6,250 bases of DNA from JAKOQB01 sp036824465. Lineage in GTDB: Bacteria; Pseudomonadota; Gammaproteobacteria; Burkholderiales; Burkholderiaceae_F. Position numbers and translations under genes: made by a program. The stretch's first letter is position 1. Each line of letters starts with the position of its first letter. The stretch spans positions 1-6,250 of the forward strand of contig DAITAC010000161.1 of the NCBI GenBank assembly GCA_036824465.1, in the 5' to 3' direction. Below are positions 1-6,191 of the stretch, piece by piece. The notes under the pieces were generated by a model that was not told the origin of the DNA, ran no database searches, and worked only from the letters and a program-made list of their open reading frames with translations.

Positions 1-1704
1 GGCGCGGCGATCAACCCGCTCTACTCGGCGTTGCGCAAGGTCGGCGGAATCTCGCATTACCTGGCGCGCCACGTCGAGGGCGCATCGCACATGGCCGAGG
101 GTTACACGCGTGCCAAGGCGGGCAATATCGGCGTGTGCATCGGCACCTCGGGGCCAGCCGGCACCGACATGATCACGGGCCTGTACTCAGCGCAGGCGGA
201 CTCGATCCCGATCCTGTGCATCACCGGCCAGGCACCGCGCGCGCGGCTGCACAAGGAGGATTTCCAGGCGGTCGATATCGCCTCGATCGCCAGGCCGCTG
301 ACCAAATGGGCCACCACCGTCATGGAGCCGGCACAGGTGCCGCGCGCATTCCAGCAGGCATTCCATCTGATGCGGTCGGGCCGCCCGGGCCCGGTGCTGA
401 TCGATCTTCCGTTCGATGTGCAGATGGCCGAGATCGAATTCGACCTCGATACCTACGAGCCGCTGCCGGTGTACAAGCCGGCCGCGAGCCGCAGGCAGAT
501 CGAAAAAGCGCTCGCGATGCTCAACGCGGCGGGCAAACCGCTGATCGTCGCCGGCGGCGGCATCATCAACGCCGATGCGTCCGATCTGCTGGTGCAGTTC
601 GCCGAAGTGACCGGCGTGCCCGTGATTCCGACGCTGATGGGATGGGGCACGATTCCCGATGATCATCCGCTGATGGTCGGAATGTGCGGGCTGCAGACGA
701 GCCATCGGTACGGCAACGCCAATATGCTGGCCTCGGACTTCGTGCTCGGCATCGGCAACCGCTGGGCCAATCGCCACACCGGTTCGGTCGAGGTCTATAC
801 AAAGGGACGCAAATTCGTGCACGTCGACATCGAGCCGACCCAGATCGGCCGCGTGTTCTCGCCCGACTTCGGAATCGTGTCCGACGCGAAAGCGGCGCTC
901 GAACTCTTCGTCGAGGTGGCGCGTGAATGGAAGAAAGCCGGCAAGCTCACCGACTGGTCCGAATGGGCCGGCGAATGCCGCGAACGCAAGGGTTCGCTCG
1001 AATACCTGCGCAAGACCAACTTCGACAACGTGCCGATGAAGCCGCAGCGCGTGTACCAGTGCATGAACCGCGCGTTCGACCACGACACCTGTTACGTCAG
1101 CACGATCGGCCTGTCGCAGATCGCCGGCGCGCAGTTCCTGCACGTGTACAAGCCGCGCCACTGGATCAACTGCGGCCAGGCCGGCCCGCTCGGCTGGACC
1201 GTGCCTGCCGCGCTCGGCGTGCGCGTGGCCGACCCGTCACGCAAGATCGTTGCGCTGTCGGGCGACTACGACTTCCAGTTCATGCTCGAGGAACTCGCGG
1301 TGGGCGCGCAATTCCAGTTGCCGTACATTCACATCGTGGTCAACAACAGTTACCTCGGCCTGATCCGGCAGTCGCAGCGCGGCTTCTCGATGGACTATTG
1401 CGTGCAACTGGCATTTGACAACGTCAACTCGCCGGAGGTCGAAGGCTATGGCGTCGACCACGTCAAGGTGGTCGAGGGCCTGGGCTGCAAGGCGATCCGC
1501 GTGCACACGCAGGAAGAGATCAACCCGGCGATCGCCCAGGCCGAGAAGTGGATGGCCGAGTTCAAGGTGCCGGTGGTGATCGAAATCATTCTCGAACGCG
1601 TGACCAACATCGCGATGGGCACCGAGATCGACAACATCAACGAGTTCGAGGAACTGGCGTCAAGCAAGGCGGACGTGCCGTCGGCGGTGGCGTTGCTCGA
1701 TTGA
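1..1704 (+). CDS. gcl: Glyoxylate carboligase (tartronate-semialdehyde synthase), 5'-truncated by window edge
   Basis: ThDP-dependent cytosolic enzyme that joins two glyoxylate molecules into tartronate semialdehyde with loss of CO2, the entry step of the glycerate pathway. The frame is open from base 1. The first visible residues (GAAINPLYSALRK) align with about residue 27 of E. coli Gcl, so roughly 26 N-terminal residues lie outside the window; the TTG at 31 is not the true start. The 567 visible residues plus ~26 match the usual ~593. Colinear similarity to E. coli Gcl, from memory, runs the whole length, for example HVEGASHMAEGYTRA, GQAPRARLHKEDFQAVDI and QAGPLGWT. Domains in order are the ThDP pyrimidine domain, a central FAD/nucleotide-type domain (about 170-300) and the ThDP pyrophosphate domain. 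The pyrophosphate motif is visible as GDYD (1261-1272) followed by NN (1342-1347). The catalytic Glu of most ThDP enzymes is Val here (73-75), as in known Gcl. hyi follows after 13 nt, so the two are probably co-transcribed. The identification is very secure. Confidence 0.97.
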   Translation, partial: GAAINPLYSALRKVGGISHYLARHVEGASHMAEGYTRAKAGNIGVCIGTSGPAGTDMITGLYSAQADSIPILCITGQAPRARLHKEDFQAVDIASIARPLTKWATTVMEPAQVPRAFQQAFHLMRSGRPGPVLIDLPFDVQMAEIEFDLDTYEPLPVYKPAASRRQIEKALAMLNAAGKPLIVAGGGIINADASDLLVQFAEVTGVPVIPTLMGWGTIPDDHPLMVGMCGLQTSHRYGNANMLASDFVLGIGNRWANRHTGSVEVYTKGRKFVHVDIEPTQIGRVFSPDFGIVSDAKAALELFVEVAREWKKAGKLTDWSEWAGECRERKGSLEYLRKTNFDNVPMKPQRVYQCMNRAFDHDTCYVSTIGLSQIAGAQFLHVYKPRHWINCGQAGPLGWTVPAALGVRVADPSRKIVALSGDYDFQFMLEELAVGAQFQLPYIHIVVNNSYLGLIRQSQRGFSMDYCVQLAFDNVNSPEVEGYGVDHVKVVEGLGCKAIRVHTQEEINPAIAQAEKWMAEFKVPVVIEIILERVTNIAMGTEIDNINEFEELASSKADVPSAVALLD

Positions 1705-1717
1705 CGCGGAGACGAAG

Positions 1718-2494
1718 ATGCCGAGATTTGCTGCCAACCTGACCATGCTCTACAACGAGCTTGCGTTCCTCGATCGTTTCGAAGCCGCATCGCGCGCGGG
1801 CTTCCGCGGGGTCGAGTTCCTGTTCCCGTATGCATTCCGCGCCGAGGACATCGCCGAACGGCTGCGCCGCCACGGGCTCGAACTGGTGCTGCACAACCTG
1901 CCCCCGGGCAACTGGGATGCGGGAGAGCGTGGCATCGCGTGCCATGCCGATCGTGTCGGCGAGTTCCAGGACGGTGTCGGCAACGCGATCACTTACGCGA
2001 AAGCGCTCGGCGTCAAGCAGTTGAACTGCCTCGCCGGCAAGCTGCCCGCGGGAGCCGACCCCGAAAAGGCACGCTCGACAATGGTCGCCAACGTCCGCTT
2101 CGCGGCCGACAAGCTGAAACCCGAGGGCATCCGGCTGCTGATCGAGCCGATCAACTATTTCGACATTCCCGGCTTCTTCGTCAATCGAACCGCGCAGGCT
2201 CTCGAGCTGATCCGCGACAGCGGCTCCGACAATGTCTTCGTCCAGTACGACATCTATCACGCGCAGCGGATGGAAGGCGAACTTGCGGCGACGATCAAGC
2301 AGCATCTCGCATCGATCAAACACATCCAGCTCGCCGACAATCCGGGCCGCAACGAGCCCGGCACGGGCGAGATCAACTACCGCTTCCTGTTCCGCTGGCT
2401 GGACGAGATCGGTTACGACGGCTGGATCGGCTGCGAGTACAAGCCGAAGACCACGACCGATGCCGGATTGGGCTGGATGGCGGCGCTGAGGTAA
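1718..2494 (+). CDS. hyi: Hydroxypyruvate isomerase
   Basis: Cytosolic TIM-barrel (xylose isomerase-like, AP endonuclease family 2) enzyme that interconverts hydroxypyruvate and tartronate semialdehyde, tying hydroxypyruvate to the Gcl product. The 258-residue product equals the length of E. coli Hyi and aligns with it from end to end: FRGVEFLFPY near 29-38, the HNLPPG-W-AGERGIAC stretch at 59-75, LIEPINYFDIPGF at 141-153, QYDIYHAQRMEGEL at 176-189 and GCEYKP at 238-243. The acidic and polar residues expected to hold the metal and do catalysis in this family are present: E143, D178, Q204 and E240. The ATG at 1718 is chosen because GGAG at 1708-1711 sits 6 nt upstream and the N-terminus (MPRFAANLTMLY) matches the family. 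It lies 13 nt after gcl and is probably in the same transcript. The palindromic repeat begins 12 nt after its stop codon. Confidence 0.96.
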   Translation: MPRFAANLTMLYNELAFLDRFEAASRAGFRGVEFLFPYAFRAEDIAERLRRHGLELVLHNLPPGNWDAGERGIACHADRVGEFQDGVGNAITYAKALGVKQLNCLAGKLPAGADPEKARSTMVANVRFAADKLKPEGIRLLIEPINYFDIPGFFVNRTAQALELIRDSGSDNVFVQYDIYHAQRMEGELAATIKQHLASIKHIQLADNPGRNEPGTGEINYRFLFRWLDEIGYDGWIGCEYKPKTTTDAGLGWMAALR

Positions 2495-2506
2495 TGACCA
2501 AAGATG

Positions 2507-2614
2507 CCCTCACGCTAACCCTCTCCCCGCTCAGGCTCAGACTCGTCGCCATCGCTGTGGGAGAGGGAATCAAGCTCCCTCTCCCGCATCAGCGGGAGAG
2601 GGCGGGGGTGAGGG
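2507..2614. repeat. Intergenic palindromic repeat with alternating C-rich and G-rich arms
   Basis: Seen directly: outer arms CCCTCAC (2507-2513) and GTGAGGG (2608-2614) are perfect reverse complements. Between them four blocks alternate: CCCTCTCCC (2519-2527), GGGAGAGGG (2559-2567), CCCTCTCCC (2577-2585) and GGGAGAGGG (2594-2602). GGGAGAGGGA at 2559-2568 pairs perfectly with TCCCTCTCCC at 2576-2585 around a 7-nt loop. CCCTCTCCCGC at 2577-2587 pairs perfectly with GCGGGAGAGGG at 2592-2602 around a 4-nt ATCA loop. The two hairpins share an arm and cannot form together. The segment 2528-2558 is less symmetric and carries a tandem GCTCAG pair (2529-2540), as if one arm has decayed. Repeats beginning CCCTCACCCTAACCCTCTCCC are, from general knowledge, scattered through intergenic regions of many beta- and gammaproteobacteria; membership of this copy is inferred. 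It could weaken transcription or stabilise upstream mRNA, but no T-run follows, so it is not called a terminator. Confidence 0.8.
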
Positions 2615-2657
2615 ACGCACTTCGAATTGACAACAGTCGAATCAATCGGGGAACACA

Positions 2658-3551
2658 ATGAGCAAACTCGGTTTCATCGGCCTCGGCATCATGGGTTCGC
2701 CAATGGCGGGCCACCTGATCAAGGGCGGGCACGAGGTCTATCTGTACAGCCGCTCGGGCGTGCCGCAGATGCTGCGCGATGCAGGCGGCAAGGCGTGCGC
2801 AAGCGGCAAGGAGGTCGCTCAGAACGCCGACGTGATCTTCACGATGGTGCCGGATACGCCGCACGTCGAGGAAGCACTGTTCGGCCTCAATGGCATCGCG
2901 GCCGGCCTGTCGAAAGGCAAGACCGTGGTCGACATGAGTTCAATTTCGCCGATCGCAACCAAGGACTTCGCCAGGCGGATTAACGAGAAGGGCTGCGACT
3001 ATGTCGATGCCCCTGTGTCGGGCGGCGAGGTCGGCGCAAAGGCCGCGTCGCTCACGATCATGGTCGGCGGCACGCAGGCGGCGTTCGATCGCGTCAAGCC
3101 GCTGTTCGAGCTGATGGGAAAGAACATCACACTGGTCGGCGATGTGGGCGCCGGACAGATCACCAAAGTCGCCAACCAGATCATCGTCGCGCTGAACATC
3201 GAGGCCGTGGGCGAAGCGCTGCTGTTCGCATCCAAGGCCGGTGCTGACCCTGCCAAAGTGCGGCAGGCGCTGATGGGCGGATTCGCCGCCTCGCGCATCC
3301 TCGAGGTGCACGGCGAGCGGATGATCAAGCGCACCTTCGATCCGGGATTCCGCATCGAACTGCACCAGAAGGACCTGAACCTGGCGCTGTCCAGCGCGAA
3401 GCAGCTCGGCGTGAGCCTGCCGAACACGGCCACCGCACAGGAGCTCTTTAATTCCTGCGCTGCACATGGCGGCAAGGGGTGGGACCACTCGGCGCTGGTG
3501 CGCGCGCTGGAAAAACTTGCCAACTTCGAGATAGGCCAGCGCGCGAGTTAG
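2658..3551 (+). CDS. glxR: 2-hydroxy-3-oxopropionate (tartronate semialdehyde) reductase
   Basis: Cytosolic NAD(P)H-dependent reductase of the beta-hydroxyacid dehydrogenase family that turns tartronate semialdehyde into D-glycerate. The 297-residue product matches E. coli GlxR (292 aa) closely along its whole length. The N-terminal Rossmann fold opens with GFIGLGIMG, giving the dinucleotide motif G8-x-G10-x-x-G13. The substrate-binding signature DAPVSGGE is at 117-124, the catalytic lysine is K170 in KVANQIIVALN, with N173 beside it, and HQKDLNLAL at 236-244 is the conserved C-terminal helix signature. Arg32, just after the second beta strand (LYSRSG), suggests a preference for NADPH; this is an inference. 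The ATG at 2658 has GGGGA at 2648-2652, 5 nt upstream. The gene is separated from hyi by 163 bp holding the palindromic repeat, and its amber stop is 3 nt before the kinase start. 3-hydroxyisobutyrate dehydrogenase is the main alternative, but similarity to GlxR and the neighbours favour this call. Confidence 0.95.
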   Translation: MSKLGFIGLGIMGSPMAGHLIKGGHEVYLYSRSGVPQMLRDAGGKACASGKEVAQNADVIFTMVPDTPHVEEALFGLNGIAAGLSKGKTVVDMSSISPIATKDFARRINEKGCDYVDAPVSGGEVGAKAASLTIMVGGTQAAFDRVKPLFELMGKNITLVGDVGAGQITKVANQIIVALNIEAVGEALLFASKAGADPAKVRQALMGGFAASRILEVHGERMIKRTFDPGFRIELHQKDLNLALSSAKQLGVSLPNTATAQELFNSCAAHGGKGWDHSALVRALEKLANFEIGQRAS

Positions 3552-3554
3552 TCG

Positions 3555-4817
3555 GTGAACATTGCACCACGCGACTTGCTGCGCAGGATGTTCGATGCGG
3601 CGGTCGCCGCGTCGCAGCCTGCGCTCGTCGTGCCGCGATATCTGCCGCCCACACCGAAGGGTCGGCTGGTCGTGCTCGGTGCGGGCAAGGCTTCCGCCGC
3701 GATGGCGCGCGCGGTCGAAGATCACTGGCAAGGTCAGCTCGAAGGACTGGTAGTCACGCGCTACGGTTACAGCGTGCCGTGCGAGCGCATCGAGATCGTC
3801 GAGGCTGCGCATCCGGTGCCGGACGCCGCGGGCGAACGTGCCGCGCAGCGCATGCTTGAACTCGCGCGCGGCCTCACGGCCGATGACACCGCTTTGTGCC
3901 TGATTTCCGGCGGTGGCTCCGCGTTGCTCGTGCGGCCGCTCGATGGCCTGACGCTGCAGGACAAGCAGAGTCTGAATCGTGCGCTGCTGGCATCGGGCGC
4001 GACGATCAGTGAAATGAATTGCGTGCGCCGGCATCTGTCCGCGATCAAGGGCGGACGGCTTGCGGCAGCGTGCCATCCGGCAAAAGTGATCACGCTGCTG
4101 ATGTCGGACGTGCCGGGCGATGATCCGATCGACATCGCCTCCGGCCCGACGGTGCCGGACCCAACCACCTGCGCCGACGCACTCGCGATCGTCAAACGCT
4201 ACGGCGTGCCCTTGCCTGACCACGTCCATGCAGTGCTCGAAAGCGGCCGCGGCGAAAGCATCAAGCCCGGCGATTCAAAGCTGACAAACATCGAAACGCA
4301 CATCGTCGCCGCGCCGCAGGCCGCACTTGAAGCGGCGGCGCGGGTCGCGGAGGCCGCGGGCATTCCCGCCCACATACTCGGCGACAGCATCGAGGGCGAA
4401 GCGCGCGACGTCGGCAAGACACTCGCAGGCATCGCGCTGCAGGTGGCGCGGCGCGGGCAACCGTTCACGCCGCCGTGCGTGTTGTTGTCGGGCGGCGAGA
4501 CGACGGTGACCGTGCGCGGCAAAGGCCGCGGCGGACGCAACGTCGAACTTCTGCTATCGCTCGCAATCACGCTCGGCGGCTGCAAGGGCGTGTATGCCCT
4601 GGCAGCCGATACCGACGGTGTCGACGGCGCCGAGGAGGTGGCCGGCGCGTTTGCAGCACCGGACACGCTGTCGCGCGCGCTGGCAGCAGGCATCCGTCCG
4701 CTCGATCGCCTGGCCGACAACGATGGCCACGGCTTCTTCGGTCAGCTTGGCGATGCGCTGGTCACCGGGCCCACCCTGACCAACGTGAACGACTTCCGGG
4801 CGATACTTGTCATCTAA
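3555..4817 (+). CDS. ttuD: Glycerate 2-kinase, MOFRL/TtuD-GckA type
   Basis: ATP-dependent cytosolic kinase that phosphorylates D-glycerate to 2-phosphoglycerate, closing the pathway into lower glycolysis. The 420-residue length suits this two-domain family. Motifs seen: LGAGKASAAMA at 41-51, including K45; LISGGGSALL at 116-125; RRHLSAIKGGRLA at 158-170; SDVPGDDPIDIASGPT at 184-199; and, in the C-terminal MOFRL part, LSGGETTVTV at 311-320, GRGGRN at 324-329, DTDGVDG at 352-358 and TGPTLTNVND at 404-413. The GTG at 3555 is the likely start: an in-frame stop, glxR's own TAG at 3549, lies just upstream and family N-termini (PRDLLRRMFDAAV-like) fit. ATG at 3588 (codon 12) is possible but would cut the conserved first helix. 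No clear Shine-Dalgarno precedes the GTG, so translation probably depends on ribosomes ending glxR 3 nt before. Similarity to glycerate dehydrogenase or the unrelated GlxK/GarK glycerate kinases is not seen. Confidence 0.93.
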   Translation: MNIAPRDLLRRMFDAAVAASQPALVVPRYLPPTPKGRLVVLGAGKASAAMARAVEDHWQGQLEGLVVTRYGYSVPCERIEIVEAAHPVPDAAGERAAQRMLELARGLTADDTALCLISGGGSALLVRPLDGLTLQDKQSLNRALLASGATISEMNCVRRHLSAIKGGRLAAACHPAKVITLLMSDVPGDDPIDIASGPTVPDPTTCADALAIVKRYGVPLPDHVHAVLESGRGESIKPGDSKLTNIETHIVAAPQAALEAAARVAEAAGIPAHILGDSIEGEARDVGKTLAGIALQVARRGQPFTPPCVLLSGGETTVTVRGKGRGGRNVELLLSLAITLGGCKGVYALAADTDGVDGAEEVAGAFAAPDTLSRALAAGIRPLDRLADNDGHGFFGQLGDALVTGPTLTNVNDFRAILVI

Positions 4818-4841
4818 GCCGCTCATCAACGCGGTCCATCC

Positions 4842-4847
4842 AGGAGG
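4842..4847 (+). promoter_or_regulatory. Strong Shine-Dalgarno site for the Bug-family gene
   Basis: AGGAGG matches the anti-Shine-Dalgarno core exactly and lies 6 nt before the ATG at 4854. It is the best ribosome binding site in the window, in contrast to the kinase just upstream, which has none that is clear. It fixes the start and suggests high, independent translation of the binding protein, as is common for periplasmic solute receptors. No convincing promoter is visible in the 36 nt between the genes. Confidence 0.85.
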
Positions 4848-4853
4848 AGAGCA

Positions 4854-5825
4854 ATGAAACGAAGCATCTTCGCTCGCGTCGCCGCGGTGGCGCTGCTCGC
4901 AGTCGCCGGCCCGGTGCTTGCCCAGGCCTGGCCGCAGAAACCGATCCGCATCGTCGTCACCTTTGCGCCCGGCGGATCGAGCGACATTGCCGCGCGCACG
5001 ATCGCGGTGCCGCTGCAGCAGAAGCTGGGGCAGCCGGTGATCGTCGACAACAAACCCGGTGGTGGCGGCACCATCGGCGCGGCGGAAGTCGCCCGCGCTG
5101 CGCCGGACGGATACACGCTGCTGATGTCGAACACGACGCCGATCTCGCTGTCGCCGTTCATGCTGACTCCCGCGCCATACGATCCGATCAAGAGCTTTTC
5201 TCACGTCGCGCTGGTGGCCACCGTGCCCGATGTGGTCATGGTCCATCCGTCGGTGCCGGTCAAGAACCTGGCCGAGCTCGTCGCCTGGATCAAGGCGCAG
5301 AAGGATCCGGTCAACTACGGCTCCGGTGGCATCGGCTCGATTGGTCATATCCTCGGCGAGACGTTCAAGAAGGAACAAAAGCTCGCGATCGAGCATGTTG
5401 GCTATCGCGGCAGTGCGCCGATGATCACTGACCTGCTGGCGGGCACGCTGAAGTTCTCTTTCGATACGCTGCCGCAGAACGTGCCGCACATCAAGGCGGA
5501 CAAGCTGCGCCCGCTCGCGGTGACGACGCGGGTGCGCTCTGCTCTGCTGCCCGAGCTGCCCACCGTGGTCGAGGCAAATATGCCCTATCTGGTGGCGGAG
5601 AATTTCATCGGCATTTCCGCGCCAGCGGGCACGCCGGATGCGGTCGTGCAAAGGCTGCACGCGGCGATCCAGGAGTCGCTCGATGACGCGGGACTGGTCA
5701 AGCGGCTGGGCGACTACGGGATGATCCTGCGCAAGATGCCGAACGCCGATTTCGTGAAGTTCGTCGGCGATCAGGTGCGCGCGTGGGAGCCTTTGGTCAA
5801 GGCGTCGGGCGCAAAGCTCAACTGA
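4854..5825 (+). CDS. Tripartite tricarboxylate transporter-type periplasmic binding protein (Bug/TctC family)
   Basis: Predicted secreted receptor of 323 residues, the usual Bug-family length. The N-terminus is a Sec signal peptide: basic MKR, a hydrophobic core (about 9-19), then VLAQA-W, with cleavage after A23 or A25. There is no lipobox cysteine, so the mature protein should be free in the periplasm. Family landmarks are WPQKPIRIVVTFAPGGSSDIAAR (26-48, ligand loop FAPGGSSD at 38-45), GQPVIVDNKPGGGG (59-72), DGYTLLM (85-91), YGSGGIGSIGH (155-165), GYRGSAPMITDLLAG (183-197) and LRPLAVTTRVRS (218-229). Bug proteins bind small carboxylates, amides, nicotinate-like and other solutes; the ligand cannot be read from the sequence. 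No TctA or TctB membrane subunit is present in the window, so it is an orphan receptor here. Placement after a glyoxylate-to-glycerate set suggests a glyoxylate-yielding or purine-derived solute, by inference only. uraH begins 14 nt after its stop. Confidence 0.92.
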   Translation: MKRSIFARVAAVALLAVAGPVLAQAWPQKPIRIVVTFAPGGSSDIAARTIAVPLQQKLGQPVIVDNKPGGGGTIGAAEVARAAPDGYTLLMSNTTPISLSPFMLTPAPYDPIKSFSHVALVATVPDVVMVHPSVPVKNLAELVAWIKAQKDPVNYGSGGIGSIGHILGETFKKEQKLAIEHVGYRGSAPMITDLLAGTLKFSFDTLPQNVPHIKADKLRPLAVTTRVRSALLPELPTVVEANMPYLVAENFIGISAPAGTPDAVVQRLHAAIQESLDDAGLVKRLGDYGMILRKMPNADFVKFVGDQVRAWEPLVKASGAKLN

Positions 5826-5839
5826 CATCGGGCCACGCG

Positions 5840-6187
5840 ATGCCGGGCATCTCCATCCACGTCGTCGATGTATCGCGCGGAATCGTGGCCGCCGGCATGC
5901 AGGTCGAGCTGCATGCCCTTTCGCCGCCGCGGCTGATCGCGCAGGGCACAATCGGCGCCAACGGCCTGTTCACGAACCCCGCTCTCGACCAGCGCTTCAC
6001 GCTGGGCGAGTTCGAGGCGCGCTTTCACGTAGGGGCGTTCTTTCGCGCCGCCGGCGTGACGCTGCCGGATCCGCCGTTTCTCGATGTCGCAGTCTTTCGC
6101 TTCGGCATCGCCAATCCGGACGCGCACTACCACCTGCCGATGAAGCTCACGCCGTGGGGGCTGTCGTGCTTCCGCGGCGGGGCTTGA
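5840..6187 (+). CDS. uraH: 5-hydroxyisourate hydrolase-family (transthyretin-like) protein with altered active-site residues
   Basis: Small 115-residue protein with the transthyretin/HIU hydrolase fold. Canonical members hydrolyse 5-hydroxyisourate, the product of urate oxidation, to OHCU on the way to allantoin. Seen: N-terminal ISIHVVDVSRG (4-14) holding the expected catalytic H7; VGAFFRAAGV (64-73) in the place of the usual G-YF motif; and the C-terminal AHYHLPMKLTPWG (95-107) with H96 and H98. Two expected sites differ. The Arg of the canonical N-x-DGR turn is Leu43 (ANGLF), and the family-ending YRGS is FRGG followed by one extra Ala. The fold and family are therefore well supported, while the exact reaction is less certain. 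ATG at 5840 is chosen because family members start just before this His-bearing strand; an in-frame ATG at 5783 would add 19 unlikely residues inside the Bug gene. The Shine-Dalgarno is weak (TCGGG near 5828-5832), and coupling to the gene before it is likely. Confidence 0.83.
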   Translation: MPGISIHVVDVSRGIVAAGMQVELHALSPPRLIAQGTIGANGLFTNPALDQRFTLGEFEARFHVGAFFRAAGVTLPDPPFLDVAVFRFGIANPDAHYHLPMKLTPWGLSCFRGGA

Positions 6188-6191
6188 GAGC

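Noticed and set aside
31..33. TTG at 31 as the start of gcl
   Set aside because: Conserved Gcl sequence continues upstream of it to base 1, so the gene begins outside the window.
2559..2602. GC-rich hairpins as an intrinsic terminator after hyi
   Set aside because: Neither stem is followed by a run of T; the bases after 2602 are G-rich. The structure is better described as a repeat, although it may still slow transcription.
2627..2632. Perfect TTGACA resembling a -35 box before glxR
   Set aside because: No -10-like hexamer occurs 16-18 nt downstream; that place holds the GGGGA ribosome site and the start codon, so a standard promoter here would start inside the gene.
2940..4229. Long open frame (429 codons) on the - strand across glxR and the kinase
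   Set aside because: Its product is rich in Arg, His and Gln with no recognisable motif, and it lies opposite two well-identified genes. This is the usual antisense shadow in high-GC coding DNA.
4475..5431. 318-codon + strand open frame overlapping the kinase and Bug genes in another frame
   Set aside because: The product is Arg-rich and motif-free, and both overlapped genes have strong family matches in their own frames.
5783..5839. Upstream in-frame ATG giving uraH a 19-residue extension
   Set aside because: The extension overlaps the end of the Bug gene, has no family similarity, and the ATG at 5840 places the conserved His strand at the normal distance from the N-terminus.
4554..5951. 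Long open frame (465 codons) on the - strand across the kinase end, Bug gene and uraH start
   Set aside because: Its low-complexity Arg/His-rich translation spans three genes and their gaps on the other strand; it shows no family motif and is best explained by codon bias.
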